A DNA stretch of 64,000 nt, from assembly GCA_031213475.1 (NCBI GenBank), contig JARUPZ010000012.1:9816727-9880726 (forward strand), given 5' to 3'. The notes beneath the pieces are model-generated. The model was not told the DNA's origin. It searched no databases and saw only the letters and a list, made by a program, of their open reading frames with translations. This stretch comes from Nereocystis luetkeana. Lineage: Eukaryota; Sar; Phaeophyceae; Laminariales; Laminariaceae. Both the position numbers and the translations under genes were made by a program. Below are positions 44,422 through 54,200 of this stretch, piece after piece; positions within the stretch are counted from its first letter, which is position 1; each line of letters opens with the position of its first letter.

Positions 44422-45018
44422 ATGATAAGGTTTCGACCCCTCTTCAGCGACTTAGTGGAAAAGATTACCGGACACCAATCGGTTAGAAGTCGAGGTGGCA
44501 TCCTCGCGGAAATGTACGAGACGCACTGGGCAGGACTATCCCGACCATCATGGGAACGGGAAATGGACCTCCAGCTTTCTCTTCACGAAATGTTGCGCCA
44601 CTGGGCAGGCACCCAAAACCAGCACCGCCAAGCCAACCTCCTGTTACAGTACCGCTGGATGAGAATCGCGCGACACAAGGATAAGTTTCTCGCAGTAACA
44701 ATGAGCGGTTTCTGGCACCCGGGTATAGCTGCGTATCGCACGCCGATTGGCTTCGCCAACACTACAACACAGTGCTTCCCAACGGGGCCCACGTTTGGTA
44801 CAAGGGCGACAACGGTCTGGGGTGGCTCGGAGAAATCAGCGCGACTACGCCAACGAATGGGGAATATATGGCTCGATTCTTGGACGGCTCGGGACCGTTC
44901 AGGATTCCTCTTTCTCCGGCGGGCTACTCGCCTTCGACGAGAGCTGTACACGGTCCTTAGTCTCCAAATACAGTTGGCTAGCGCGTTGGCACGGGGGCTC
45001 CAGCGTTACGTATATTAA
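44422..45018 (+). pseudogene. Chromodomain-like C-terminal tail of integrase
   Basis: One long frame (198 codons) holds VEKITGHQSVRSRGGI ... MYETHWAGLSRPSWEREMDL, which has the features of a chromodomain (I-x-x-H, W-G/x-x-x-x-x-WE). An overlapping frame gives HVWYKGDNGLGWLGEI ... GEYMARFLDGSGPFRI (44,790-44,920), a Tudor/chromo-like beta segment. Such tails direct integration by binding histone marks. The switch of frame near 44,770 breaks it. Confidence 0.6.
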
Positions 45019-45719
45019 TCTCGAGATTCCACCGTGGAAAGCTGATTTTCGCATCTCGGCTGCACTCGATATTTTTTGTCGTCGTTTCGTTGGACTTAGG
45101 GGGATGGTCTCATCGTTTTGGATATTTCCCGAGTTTTCGGGTCGTGTTTTTTCGGCTCGGCATGTTTCTGATTTCTGTTTGGCTTGGGCCGGGTTGGGGA
45201 TGGTTGTTGCGTATTTTGTCCTGCCTACCCCCCTCTCTCAGTGTCGGGGCTGGTCTGGGTAATCGGGCCACTAATTGGTCGCTCAAAACTGGTTTCTGGG
45301 TGTGTGGGCTGTTTAAGTGTTTCTTGGCGTATTCAGTGTTGTTTTGATTCTCGAAACACTGTTCCCCCCCCGCTCGGGAACTGGGGGTGCTCTACACAAC
45401 ATTGACGACACCTGCTGGGGAACAGGACCGCCTCGTTTTTTGTGTCAACACTTCGCTTTTCTGTAGACACGTCCTCGCCCCACCCACGTTGCGGGTGGCA
45501 TGGCGATGGCATCCGTTGACGATTTATTTCTGGCCCTTTAGCCTAGGCCTTCCTTTCCTCATATTTGTTTGGCGTACCTCGGCGGCTTCGTTACCTTGTT
45601 CAGAGGCGTGGGAGTGGGTTTCGAGATGCAGCAACTTCGACTTGTGTTTTAGCTCGTGGAATCGGGGTTTTAACGAATTTCGCATAAATATTCGTTTACG
45701 GCTCATCAGAGTGAGCCGA
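45019..45719 (+). other. 3' untranslated part of the retroelement
   Basis: T-rich sequence with no domain separates the integrase tail from the 3' LTR. The bases just before the LTR (AGAGTGAGCCGA) are mostly purine, a weak candidate polypurine tract. Confidence 0.5.
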
Positions 45720-45998
45720 TGTTATGGTACGGTCTTGAATGGGGTTAAACGTGCGGAAATTACCTTGGATCAGGTATTGGGATCGTATTTGTAGTACTTG
45801 GGAGGAGTATCTTGATGGAAAAGCGGGGGTGGTTGTCCCTGCGGGGCACGAGCTTTGATCTCAGTCTCCCCGCGCACGAAAGGAAGAAAACTACTTTTTA
45901 CTATCTCTAAGCAAACAACACACGTGAGTACTAACAGGTACCGGCTTAATAGGCAGACCTGCCTAGGGATACAAAGTATCCCGACCTTGGTATTGACG
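45720..45998 (+). repeat. 3' LTR
   Basis: Starts TGTTATGGTACGG and ends TGACG, 279 bp like the 5' copy, followed by CATG, which also precedes the 5' LTR. The AATAA-like signals are not obvious. Confidence 0.8.
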
Positions 45999-46002
45999 CA
46001 TG

Positions 46003-46285
46003 TGTGAAACCATCGGTTTTATTTAGTGTATCTGTCGATAGCTCGTTCTGTGCAACAAACGCCATACAGCATGCATGATGATGCGTTGCTGGAGGTAGGT
46101 TTAAGACATCCCATTCGCTGCTTCTTATATCGTCCAGAATAGTAGGCATTGCACTGTTTTTGCTGTACTGCTGGTGCTGTCGAGATTTCTGGGTTGTCGC
46201 GTGCGATGTCAAGGGGGCCGGTTTGCCTAATAAAGCAGTTATGAGGAGAGCTTTTCACCGTGCGCACGGCGACATAATCCAAGGG
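46003..46285. other. Flank of the retroelement, no supported gene
   Basis: Two overlapping minus frames (45946-46212, 46019-46282) without motif. Unique sequence up to the minisatellite. Confidence 0.4.
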
Positions 46286-46289
46286 TATG

Positions 46290-46830
46290 TTATTGATAGG
46301 CGACTCGGTTAAGTCATACCTTTACCCGAGTATCGTTTTGAGGTCGTACCTAACGTACCTAAACGTTAAGCACGGTATTGACGGTCGTACCTAACGTAGC
46401 TAATACTTACCAGTACAGTAGGTAAGTTATCGGGATCCGTATATAACGTACCTATAACTTCAGTAAGGTATTAAGGTCGTCCCCAGGCTCGTACCTTAAC
46501 CCGTGTACTTCGTTAATGGGTATACCTGTACCGGAGTAGGTATTGCAAGGACATTGTTATGTACCTACAACTCAGGTAGGATGACATATGTCGAGGTGCG
46601 TACGTAACGTGACTAACGCGTGGGTAAGGTATCGGGCTCCGTACCCAGTGTAACTCAGTTTTAGGTAAGGTATTGAGGTCGTCCCCAGGCTCGTATATGA
46701 ACCCGGGAATTTTATAGGCAATTATACCGATACCCGGGTAAGCTTTAAATATGATTTGATGCCTCACTTACGTGCGAATACGTATATGGATCCGGGTAAG
46801 TACCCGAGTACACACCCGTACAAAACACGT
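46290..46830. repeat. CGTACCTAACGTACCTAA minisatellite, block 1
   Basis: Degenerate units of about 50-60 bp combining GTCGTACCTAACGTACCTAA, an A/C-rich link with ACTTAGGTAAGGTAT, and CGAGGTCCGTA. Some units include CCAGGCTCGTA and ACCCGGG. The block closes with GGGTAAGTACCCGAGTAC. The same unit recurs at 48,610-49,035. Confidence 0.8.
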
Positions 46831-46973
46831 CAAATTAATGAGGCTGGGCACCAGAACAATATGTACTGGCAGTAGTAATATATTGCCCAGCAGCTTTTTA
46901 CTGACTGAGCCTGCCAGTAGATAGATGCTGCTATGGGTGTCATCTACTGATGATATAACATATATATAATATA

Positions 46974-46979
46974 CCAGGG

Positions 46980-47024
<45 letters not shown>
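46974..47024. repeat. (TA)n microsatellite
   Basis: ATATATAATATACCAGGGTATATATATAATATA leads into about 18 TA units. Confidence 0.95.
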
Positions 47025-47026
<2 letters not shown>

Positions 47027-47140
47027 AATTGCTTGGTCCACCTAAAAATATATACTAAAAAAAAGGTTTCAGGGATCGTTCTAAAACGCCCGAAACTGTC
47101 GTAATACAAAGAGTTCAAACAAACAAACAAAAAACTGGGA

Positions 47141-47789
47141 TGGCTTTGAAAAACGAAATCGCCGCATTCCCGACCTTGGTCCGCATTGCACGTCTCGCCA
47201 ATCAACTCGGCTTGGCCGATTTAGTAGGGGTAGAACTCTAGAAAAAAACGATCAGAGCAAAACTAGGGTAGGCAGTGGCTCGACAATGAGTGATGCTCGG
47301 GCTGGCCTGGCGCTGGCAGGTAATCTGGCGCGGGCGCTGATCACGAAGCCCGGTAACTGCGAGCAAACTGAGCTTGTGAGGCCGCAAATGTTTGTCGGAA
47401 GGCACGAGTGGAGACCTGTCCGGCGAGGGTTCATGTTGACCACCACCCGCGTTGGTGGTGATGCGAATCCCAAAAGGAGAGTTGCGCAAGCGAAGACAGT
47501 CTTCGTCGACAACAACGAAGAAGCTTTGATATCGAAAAATGAAGAGATGTGAATGGATGTGCGTCCTATTATCGCTAATCTTTCAATGTATGTGCCGAAA
47601 TACGAGCAGTGCCACGCGCACCGACAGGATATAATATGCCTGGGTCTCGTACCAAAGATTGAAATGAGTAGGGTGCAGAAGAGGGTTGGAATGGACACTG
47701 GGGTTTGGGCCGAGGGCGCGAAACGTATCAAATTTCAACCCGGCGTTCAGAATGCGTCGTTTAGAGTTTTCGCGGGGCTCCGCAGGTGA
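47141..47789 (+). pseudogene. Unassigned coding-like region between minisatellite blocks
   Basis: Three plus-strand pieces read as protein: MALKNEIAAFPTLVRIARLA (47,140-47,246, ends TAG), an 88-codon frame from 47,286 (LALAGNLARALITKPGNCEQ) that ends TGA at 47,552, and a frame beginning with an ATG immediately after that stop (MDVRPIIANLSMYVPKYEQC, to 47,789). Balanced charge and stop-only interruptions suggest a former coding sequence. I recognise no family. It lies in the spacer between two blocks of one minisatellite, so it may belong to a mobile unit. Confidence 0.35.
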
Positions 47790-48605
47790 AAACCGAGCAG
47801 GCTGCGGGGTTGAAAAGTTGTGGAAATCGCTTTGAGGTCGACGTGTTGCACTTTTTTTTTTAGTTTTTGGTTAAAATTGCAAGCGGGTGTGTGTAGCTGG
47901 GTGAGGCCGTAGCACACCGACGCAATTGAGAAAAAATGCAAAGTCTGACCACAGATTTGTGATCCCCACCCTCAAGTTTTTCCCTATCCTGAAAAGTTTA
48001 GCTCGATGTAGGATATGTATTCATTTACCAGTGCTATTTTGGGGCCGTCCCCGTGTTAATGCGCTTTGGCTATTTTCCAACCAGAATCCTGTTAAAACCG
48101 TTGAAACCCGGGCATATACCCTATCGTATTTTACTTTTGTTTATTTCAACAACCTCGTTCACCAAGTAACGGGAGAAAAAAAAGCTTCTTATTAATAGTA
48201 CATGTAGAGGGTTTTAAATAACCATCCCCCCGTTCCAGCCACTTTTGAACATATAACCGCGGATGGCGCCTGTGATATATTTTCGCCGCAACAGTACCAC
48301 CACCCCGCACCCCAAGGGCTGGAGCAATGGAGTAACACAAAAAGCCAGAGTTGTTTGTGAAAACTGGCTCGGGAGTGTCGTGTGTGTTGGCTCCCTCCCT
48401 CGGTGAAGCTTGGCCCTCGTGTCGATCATTGTTCACGCCTCTATCCCCTGGGTTGGGTACGTCTGCGCGATAGGTATTCTGGGGGTGTATCCCAGGTGGC
48501 AAGTTCCCTGGGTGTGTGGCCGGGAGACTGCACGCCAAGTTCGAAAGTTTACTTGCCATTTATTTGTTTTCCCGTAGATAACGTCATAAGTCCTTCGTAT
48601 TGTAC
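47790..48605. other. Spacer between minisatellite blocks
   Basis: A plus frame 47926-48195 and a minus frame 48146-48559 are open without recognisable motifs. No gene is supported. Confidence 0.4.
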
Positions 48606-48609
48606 ACGT

Positions 48610-49035
48610 TTCGGTAAGGTATTTATTTGATAAAGTAACTATACCCAGGTATGTTTTCGACAGGTGTACCTATACCCGGATACATATTGGAGCGACGTAC
48701 ATATCGTACCTGAAACTTAAGAAAGGTATCGAGGTCCGTACCTAACGCACCTAACCCTTAGGTAAGGTATCGAGATCCGTACCTAAGGTACATAAAACTT
48801 GGGTAAGGTGTTGAAGTCGTATCCACGCTCGTCGTACCTAAGCCCGGGGATTTCGTTGACGAGTGTATATTCGATGTCCGGGTAAGTATTAGAGCACCGT
48901 ACCTGTCGTACCTAATACCTGGTAATACTTATTAATAGGTAAGGTATCGAGGCCCATACTTAACGTATATAATCGTCGGGTACGGGTAAATACCCGAGTA
49001 CTTTACCCGGGGATATCCAAGTCCGTACATTACCT
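48610..49035. repeat. CGTACCTAACGTACCTAA minisatellite, block 2
   Basis: Same unit as block 1: AGGTATCGAGGTCCGTACC, TAACGCACCTAA, ACTTGGGTAAGGT, and a terminal GGGTAAATACCCGAGTAC like block 1's end. The 1.8-kb spacer separates the blocks. Confidence 0.8.
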
Positions 49036-50650
49036 ACTACTGTAGCATGCCCTCCTCAATAAAAAATCCACGATTCTACTGCAGTAGTACCGATACTGTG
49101 AGGTACAGCCTACGGGATAATGATTGCTGCGCATTAATTGTGGTGTTCGGGAAGGAAAAAAATTGGATTAACTTCAATTGATCGCGTGGTGGCCGGAAAG
49201 ATTACAGTATGGGTGGTTCGTGAATTAGCAGCACGTAAGGATTCGCTCGCTTGCCTCTACACGGGCGCCACGCGGGGGGGGCTCTCGCTTATACGACGCT
49301 CTTTGGGTTCAATTTAGGTCGGTCTTTGATGCCCGCGTGCCGAACTGGCGAGTTGCAGGGAGGCATAGGCGAGAGAAAAACTTGGGATATTTGGGAGACC
49401 GAGTGATAGGAAATGACGGTAAGGGTGAGCAACTTGCACTACGGAGTTTATCGGGCGTGTGCGACCAGCCGGGTCATTGGCACTCTTGATCTGTGCATCA
49501 AGATACGAAAAGCCCCCAATCAAATTCAATCAATTCAATCAATCAAGCACAAATCACAATCCACAAGGCAACCATCTCCTCGCAAACTTTGTAATATCTC
49601 GAATCTCGGTGGCTGGATGCCTTGACTCGTACCACCATGTATGTGCTGGATTTTTTTTGCGTCACGTTCTGCAGGTTGGCCTACTCGAATATCGGCAGAT
49701 TCCTCAGGCGACCCGCGCAGCCAGTTTACACATATGCGTTAATCGCAGGGAGCATGGATTCGTACAAGAGATGGCGAATAATTAAAAAAACTAAAGTGAA
49801 AAGTTTGCGCTTGCTTGTTCAAGCTGAAGGCCCTGAATGCTGACCGCCATATGAACAGCGTAAGAGGGTGGCATTGCCCTTTTTTTTTTTGAGGTCATAG
49901 GGCTGGCGTTAGAGAAAAAAAGTCCCGATTAACCACGGGCCATGAAAAATTATTTCACAGCAAGACGTTCCCGTGGGAAGAAATGAATGGGTTTGTTTTC
50001 GTTTGCATTCTGAACGAGCCAAGTACTCCGGGACATTTTTGTAGACAAAATCGCGCAAATATGCGAAAATCTGACTGCGTCAGATCAGTTTCAACGCCCA
50101 AAGTTGACAACATACTAAAACGACTCGTACAGCAGTAATTGATCCCAAGGTAACGCACAAAAAAATATGCATGTTTTCCGCACAAAAGCCCTGACGTTTA
50201 CGCCGTTTTTTATTAGATGCTGATTTTTTAGACACGTGTTCTGTGAACCCCTGCCGACGCCTTGACTAACCCGTTTATTTTTATTCCTTTTTTCCTGTCG
50301 GAAATTTGGGGGTTCGTTAGGGCCCAAACACAATTTCCCAACAGAAAAACAAATTTCTGACGAAAGAAAAGAGTCCTACATAATGGGTTAAAGAGGGTCT
50401 CATAAAACGCGTGTACGATTTTTTTAGATGTATCCCCAAAAACGGCGCGAACTCCCGACTCTCATATTTTTATTGGATTTCAGCTTGAATCAGCATGTGA
50501 AAGACAGAAAAAAAGAGTAAACCAAAGGTACAGAAGTTTGATTATGCATACAAGATGCGTGGTTTCCACCGGAGAACTTTATTGGGATATATCACGCAGC
50601 ACTCGATCTAAGAAATCGTAACCGTTCATACTGGCAGTAACTCACTCAAG
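49036..50650. other. Intergenic, no supported gene
   Basis: Unique sequence with short AATCAATTCAATCAATCAA repeats at 49,520-49,545. Open frames 49459-49785 and 49955-50185 have no recognisable motif. Confidence 0.45.
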
Positions 50651-50654
50651 ACCA

Positions 50655-51388
50655 CTAGTTCCAACCCCCAATTGTGACGCAATAAAATACTTTCGGTCCT
50701 TTGAACAATCTCCACTTCGACCGTGACGACCTACGCGACACGCCATTTACCGGTGTAACATCTGTAGCCACGTTGGCGTTCGCAATATGGCTGCGGGGGG
50801 GCTGAAAAGCTTATCTGGGACGCACCATGAGGGATTTCTGCTGGGAAGAACAATAACTTAAGACACTTCGTACTTGACTATTAAATAGTTTCAACCCTCA
50901 ATTGTGGGGGTATGTACATCACTCCTGCCTTTTTTCGCGACATGCCGTGGCATGCCGGGGCACCACCTTCGGCAAAACCTTCCACGGCATCTTCCACGGC
51001 ATACCATGGGCCTACACAGCATACCATGGAACCCTAAACCTAAACCTAAACGTAGGCGCCAAACCCAAACCTAGGTGCCTCGGACATTGGGGTGTCGTGG
51101 GGGTTGGTATGACATGCCGGGGGGTCGCCATGGAGTGCCGTAGCGGTTGCCGAGGGGGTTGTCATGGTACCACTCCTTGCATGCCGGGCACCCCCACGGC
51201 GTGCCATGGAATCCTATGCCACGCCCGTGGGGATGCCATGGTATGTCATGGGTGGTATCATGGCAATGCCACGACTAAAGTTAAATAGTGTGGAACCCTG
51301 GATTTTAGGGATTATTAGCATAGAAGCGGCTGATATCTCCTCTCGTCGACAACGACGGGAGTGGAAGTGACTAATGATGCTACGAGAT
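50655..51388 (+). repeat. Duplicated Gag-leader segment with CCATGG/GGCATGCC insert
   Basis: The block TTTCAACC-TCAATTGTG, ACAATCTCCACTTCGACCGTGACGA, GCCACGT-G-CGTTCGCAATAT and GCTGCGGGGG begins at about 50,655, begins again but stops early at about 50,892, and runs fully at 51,389. A second phrase, GCGGCTGATATCTCCTC followed by GTCGACA-CGA-GGGAGT, occurs at 51,325 and 51,568. Between the first and last copies lies a 0.36-kb block (50,935-51,290) dense in CCATGG, GGCATGCC and GGCATACC words, with a short CCTAAACCTAAACCTAAAC array at 51,033-51,051. Confidence 0.7.
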
Positions 51389-53165
51389 TCGTTTCAACCT
51401 TCAACTCAGGCAATAGGACACTTCCGGCCCTTTAAACAATCTCCACTTCGACCGTGACGACCCACGTACTACCGCTGAAACATTTATAGCCACGTCGACG
51501 TTCGCAATATTGCTGCGGGGGTCGCAGAAACTCATCTGGGACACACCAGAGGGGATCGAGCGACTTAGCATGAGCGGCTGATATCTCCTCTTCTTGTCGA
51601 CAGCGATGGGAGTAGAGTACTTCTCATGATGTGCAACGTTGGCAGGCACGAAGCGCTTCGTTCTACCGATTGGATCCCCGGTTGGGAGTCCCACTCAAGA
51701 AGTCCTTTGCGCGCGCTATCGCACCTGACAAGCCCACGACCGCCCCCCTCACTACCTTGATGGATGATTCGTTTGGGCAGGTTTCGCACGCCCTCGCAGC
51801 AGGGTCGACGGGACCGGAAGCGTTCACGCTCCTCCTGGAGCTGCTGAGCAACCACTTCGACGCACCGACCGCACCGACACGGGGGCTAGCTACACCAAGT
51901 TGCATAATTATGGCGTACCTAGCGGGACCCCCTTTTGCGATTTTAGTCGTGCTTTTCGAGGGGTGGTGTCGGCAGCGACTGGGACTGAGCGTGTTTTGGC
52001 TCCGGGGGTAGAGGTTGTTTTGGAGGTTGTTCGGATGGCAGTGAACGAGCAGTTCCTCAGCTTGATGCCCACGCTGTACCCGGGAGTTTTGACTATGGTG
52101 TCGAGGCCGTTTGGTACTTTGGACGCCATGTGGCTGACGTTTGAGACACTGGCGAATAATAAGACACCTGCCATCAACGGCGAAAAAGAATTCCTTTGCC
52201 TGCTTCTTCGACGAGTGTGCGGTCATCCGCCCCATCGGGGCCCCAGGCCGCCAGTAATGGTCGCGGCCAGGGCCGGACGCTTCCCCAGTCACCTGTTTGG
52301 CAGACGGGGTCGCGCAAAACTCCGCTTGTGATGAAAGTCCATAAATCCATCCCGGACTGCCTCGACCCGTGGCTTGACACCGTCTCCAACCGCTGGCCCC
52401 TAGAAGAACACCACTATGCTGAAGTTCACGCTGTTTGCATGCCCATCCAGACTGAGGACCCTCCCGTCTGGAGCGGTCTACTTTCATCGTCCACCCGCGC
52501 GGCCACCCTCAGCGAAGACAGAGGCCGTTGTTTGAACTGCCACGAAGACTCACACGTATTCAGACAGTGTAGGCACCCCTTTCAAAACCTCAGCGGTATT
52601 CTATACCCCGGCCTCGGAACGCTCGGCGACGACGGAGTGGCGTTCCGTCGTTGGCAAGAACGCATGATCCGACACCACCATAACTCACGGCCAAACAAGA
52701 ACAACCACGAGACAAACAGGCGTCGTTCCGGCCATTTGCGTGGGCAGCATCACGGCCACGGCCACAGACTAGGTGACGGCTACAACACACACGCGAAACG
52801 AGGGCACCAACAGTCTAACTCCGGCCACCACGTTGGGGGTTCGACCACCCCTGCTTCTTCCACCCCGGCTCCCGCGTCGGGGGTTCACTACGGTGCCTCG
52901 CATATTTCGGACGGTAACCCCAACGGACGCCATCCAGGCACCTTCTCCGCCGGAAATTGACAGGTCGACGACGGTTCGGCTCCTCCCGCCCGCCCGCCCG
53001 CCGCCAGCATTGCCGGGAGAAGTTACATTGATTTCACAAGATTCACGCGTCCCAGGCTCGCTCAGCACTCAGCGTCGCCCTGCGCCGCTCCCCCCCCGCG
53101 CGTTGCTCCGTACTTCGAACCGACGCAGCGACTCAGCTCCACCGGTTCTAGCGCTAAACCAACTA
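51389..53165 (+). pseudogene. Second NADAR-lineage Gag copy, truncated after the knuckle
   Basis: It matches 38.85-40.3 kb throughout: RAIAPDKPTTAPLTTLMDDS, STGPEAFTLLLELLSNHF (51,700-51,860), AVNEQF ... DAMWLTFETLANNKTPAING (52,035-52,180), and a well-preserved 254-codon frame (52196-52960) with the zinc knuckle CLNCHEDSHVFRQC at 52,529-52,570 (C-x2-C-x4-H-x4-C intact) and a His/Asn/Gly-rich tail. Similarity to the full element ends near 53,160, just before where its antisense frame and NADAR would lie. Frameshifts near 51,900 and 52,190. No LTR, protease or integrase follows. Confidence 0.8.
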
Positions 53166-53275
53166 CACACAAAACACCGCTCTCCCTGCCTCTGCTCTGC
53201 TCTCCTCTCCTCTCCCAGACCAATTTTAACACGCAACCCTCTCTCTTCCCGTCACCCGAACCAAAAGCACTGAGT
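53160..53275 (+). repeat. Dispersed repeat D, direct copy (pyrimidine-rich)
   Basis: CACACAAAACACCGCTCTCC, a CTCTCCTCTCCTCTC run, CAGACCAATTTTAACAC, CAACCCTC and GTCACCCGAACCAAAAG match the reverse complement of 57,235-57,370. The copy begins exactly where the Gag element stops matching. Confidence 0.7.
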
Positions 53276-54200
53276 ACCTGAGGTACTTGAAGCTGAAAAC
53301 AACGGAATACCTGCGAGTATCCAGCTGAAAAGCACTGAGTACCTGGGGTACATCAAGTTGGAAACCATATTGAGTATCGGCCGATACCCCGAATATCGAG
53401 ACCCGAAATGACTGGCACAGGGAACTCACACGACCTTTGGAGTTGTGCGTATACATGCGAGCCGACTTCGTTTTCACCACAGCTCTGTTGGGAATATTTG
53501 ACGATACGCAACGAATAGTTCGTTCGTCATCGTCCAACATTTCAGTACCTTTGCCTTGCGGGAAATGTTCTTCGTATTGTTTTCCGAGGCGTCATCTCAC
53601 GATGACCGTATCGTGTCGCCACGATATGTTACTCGACCGCATGCGATACGAACACAACACAATTTACTCGTATACAAATGTTTTATCCTAGATACATATT
53701 CTGCCCAAAGCACCGAACGAAACTCGGATGCATGATGGCTACAACGCGAGTTTGGCTGCTGCTGAGAATTTCAGGCTCGAGAGCTGGACGAAAATATAAA
53801 TAAGAATGTTACATTTTTGGTACTGAAAATAACGTGAGACACGCCCTTTCTTTAAGAATTCCAGCGTGTGGTCAGAATAAAGAAGAGATGCTGCAAAGCA
53901 ATGCCCACTCTTCGTGTCTGGGTTACACCTTATTCGTCACGAAGTTGGTAGCGTCGCTCATGATCCGTCACTACAGTACGCGACAGCACTTAAGAATCTG
54001 GCAGTTAAGAATGTCAGGCTGCGATTTTCGAAACTTGAAGAATTTACAGCTAAGCATATGTGCTGGACTCGAGGAGGAAATAATAATAAGGATCTGGGAA
54101 GTGCAAGGGGGTCGGCAGGTAAGAATCTGGCTGAATGCACTGCACGCCTGAAAAATACGAATCTGCACAAACACCCCCCAAGGCCACATCAGCCCCCCCC
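53276..54200 (+). other. Intergenic; GAGTACCTG duplications
   Basis: GCACTGAGTACCTG-GGTAC occurs twice (53,267 and 53,333) with GAATACCTGCGAGTATCC between. From 53,970 to 54,130, AAGAATCTGGC and similar phrases recur. The plus frame 53914-54321 is open but is not transposase-like until 54.2 kb. Confidence 0.45.

Larger units (their letters stand above)
35577..45998 (+). mobile_element. Ty3/gypsy-like LTR retrotransposon carrying a NADAR domain, decayed
   Basis: The element is bounded by 279-bp LTRs and the 4-bp direct repeat CATG (35,573-35,576 and 45,999-46,002). Internal order on the plus strand: leader, Ala-rich and Gag regions (36.7-39.5 kb), a zinc knuckle (39.70 kb), an antisense open frame (40.4-41.0 kb), NADAR (41.2-41.7 kb), protease (41.9-42.6 kb), integrase (43.0-44.2 kb) and a chromodomain-like tail (44.4-45.0 kb). 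Only about 0.4 kb separates protease and integrase zinc region, so reverse transcriptase and RNase H are absent. Stops and frameshifts occur in every domain and the LTRs agree at only roughly three quarters of positions by eye: an old copy. Confidence 0.85.
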
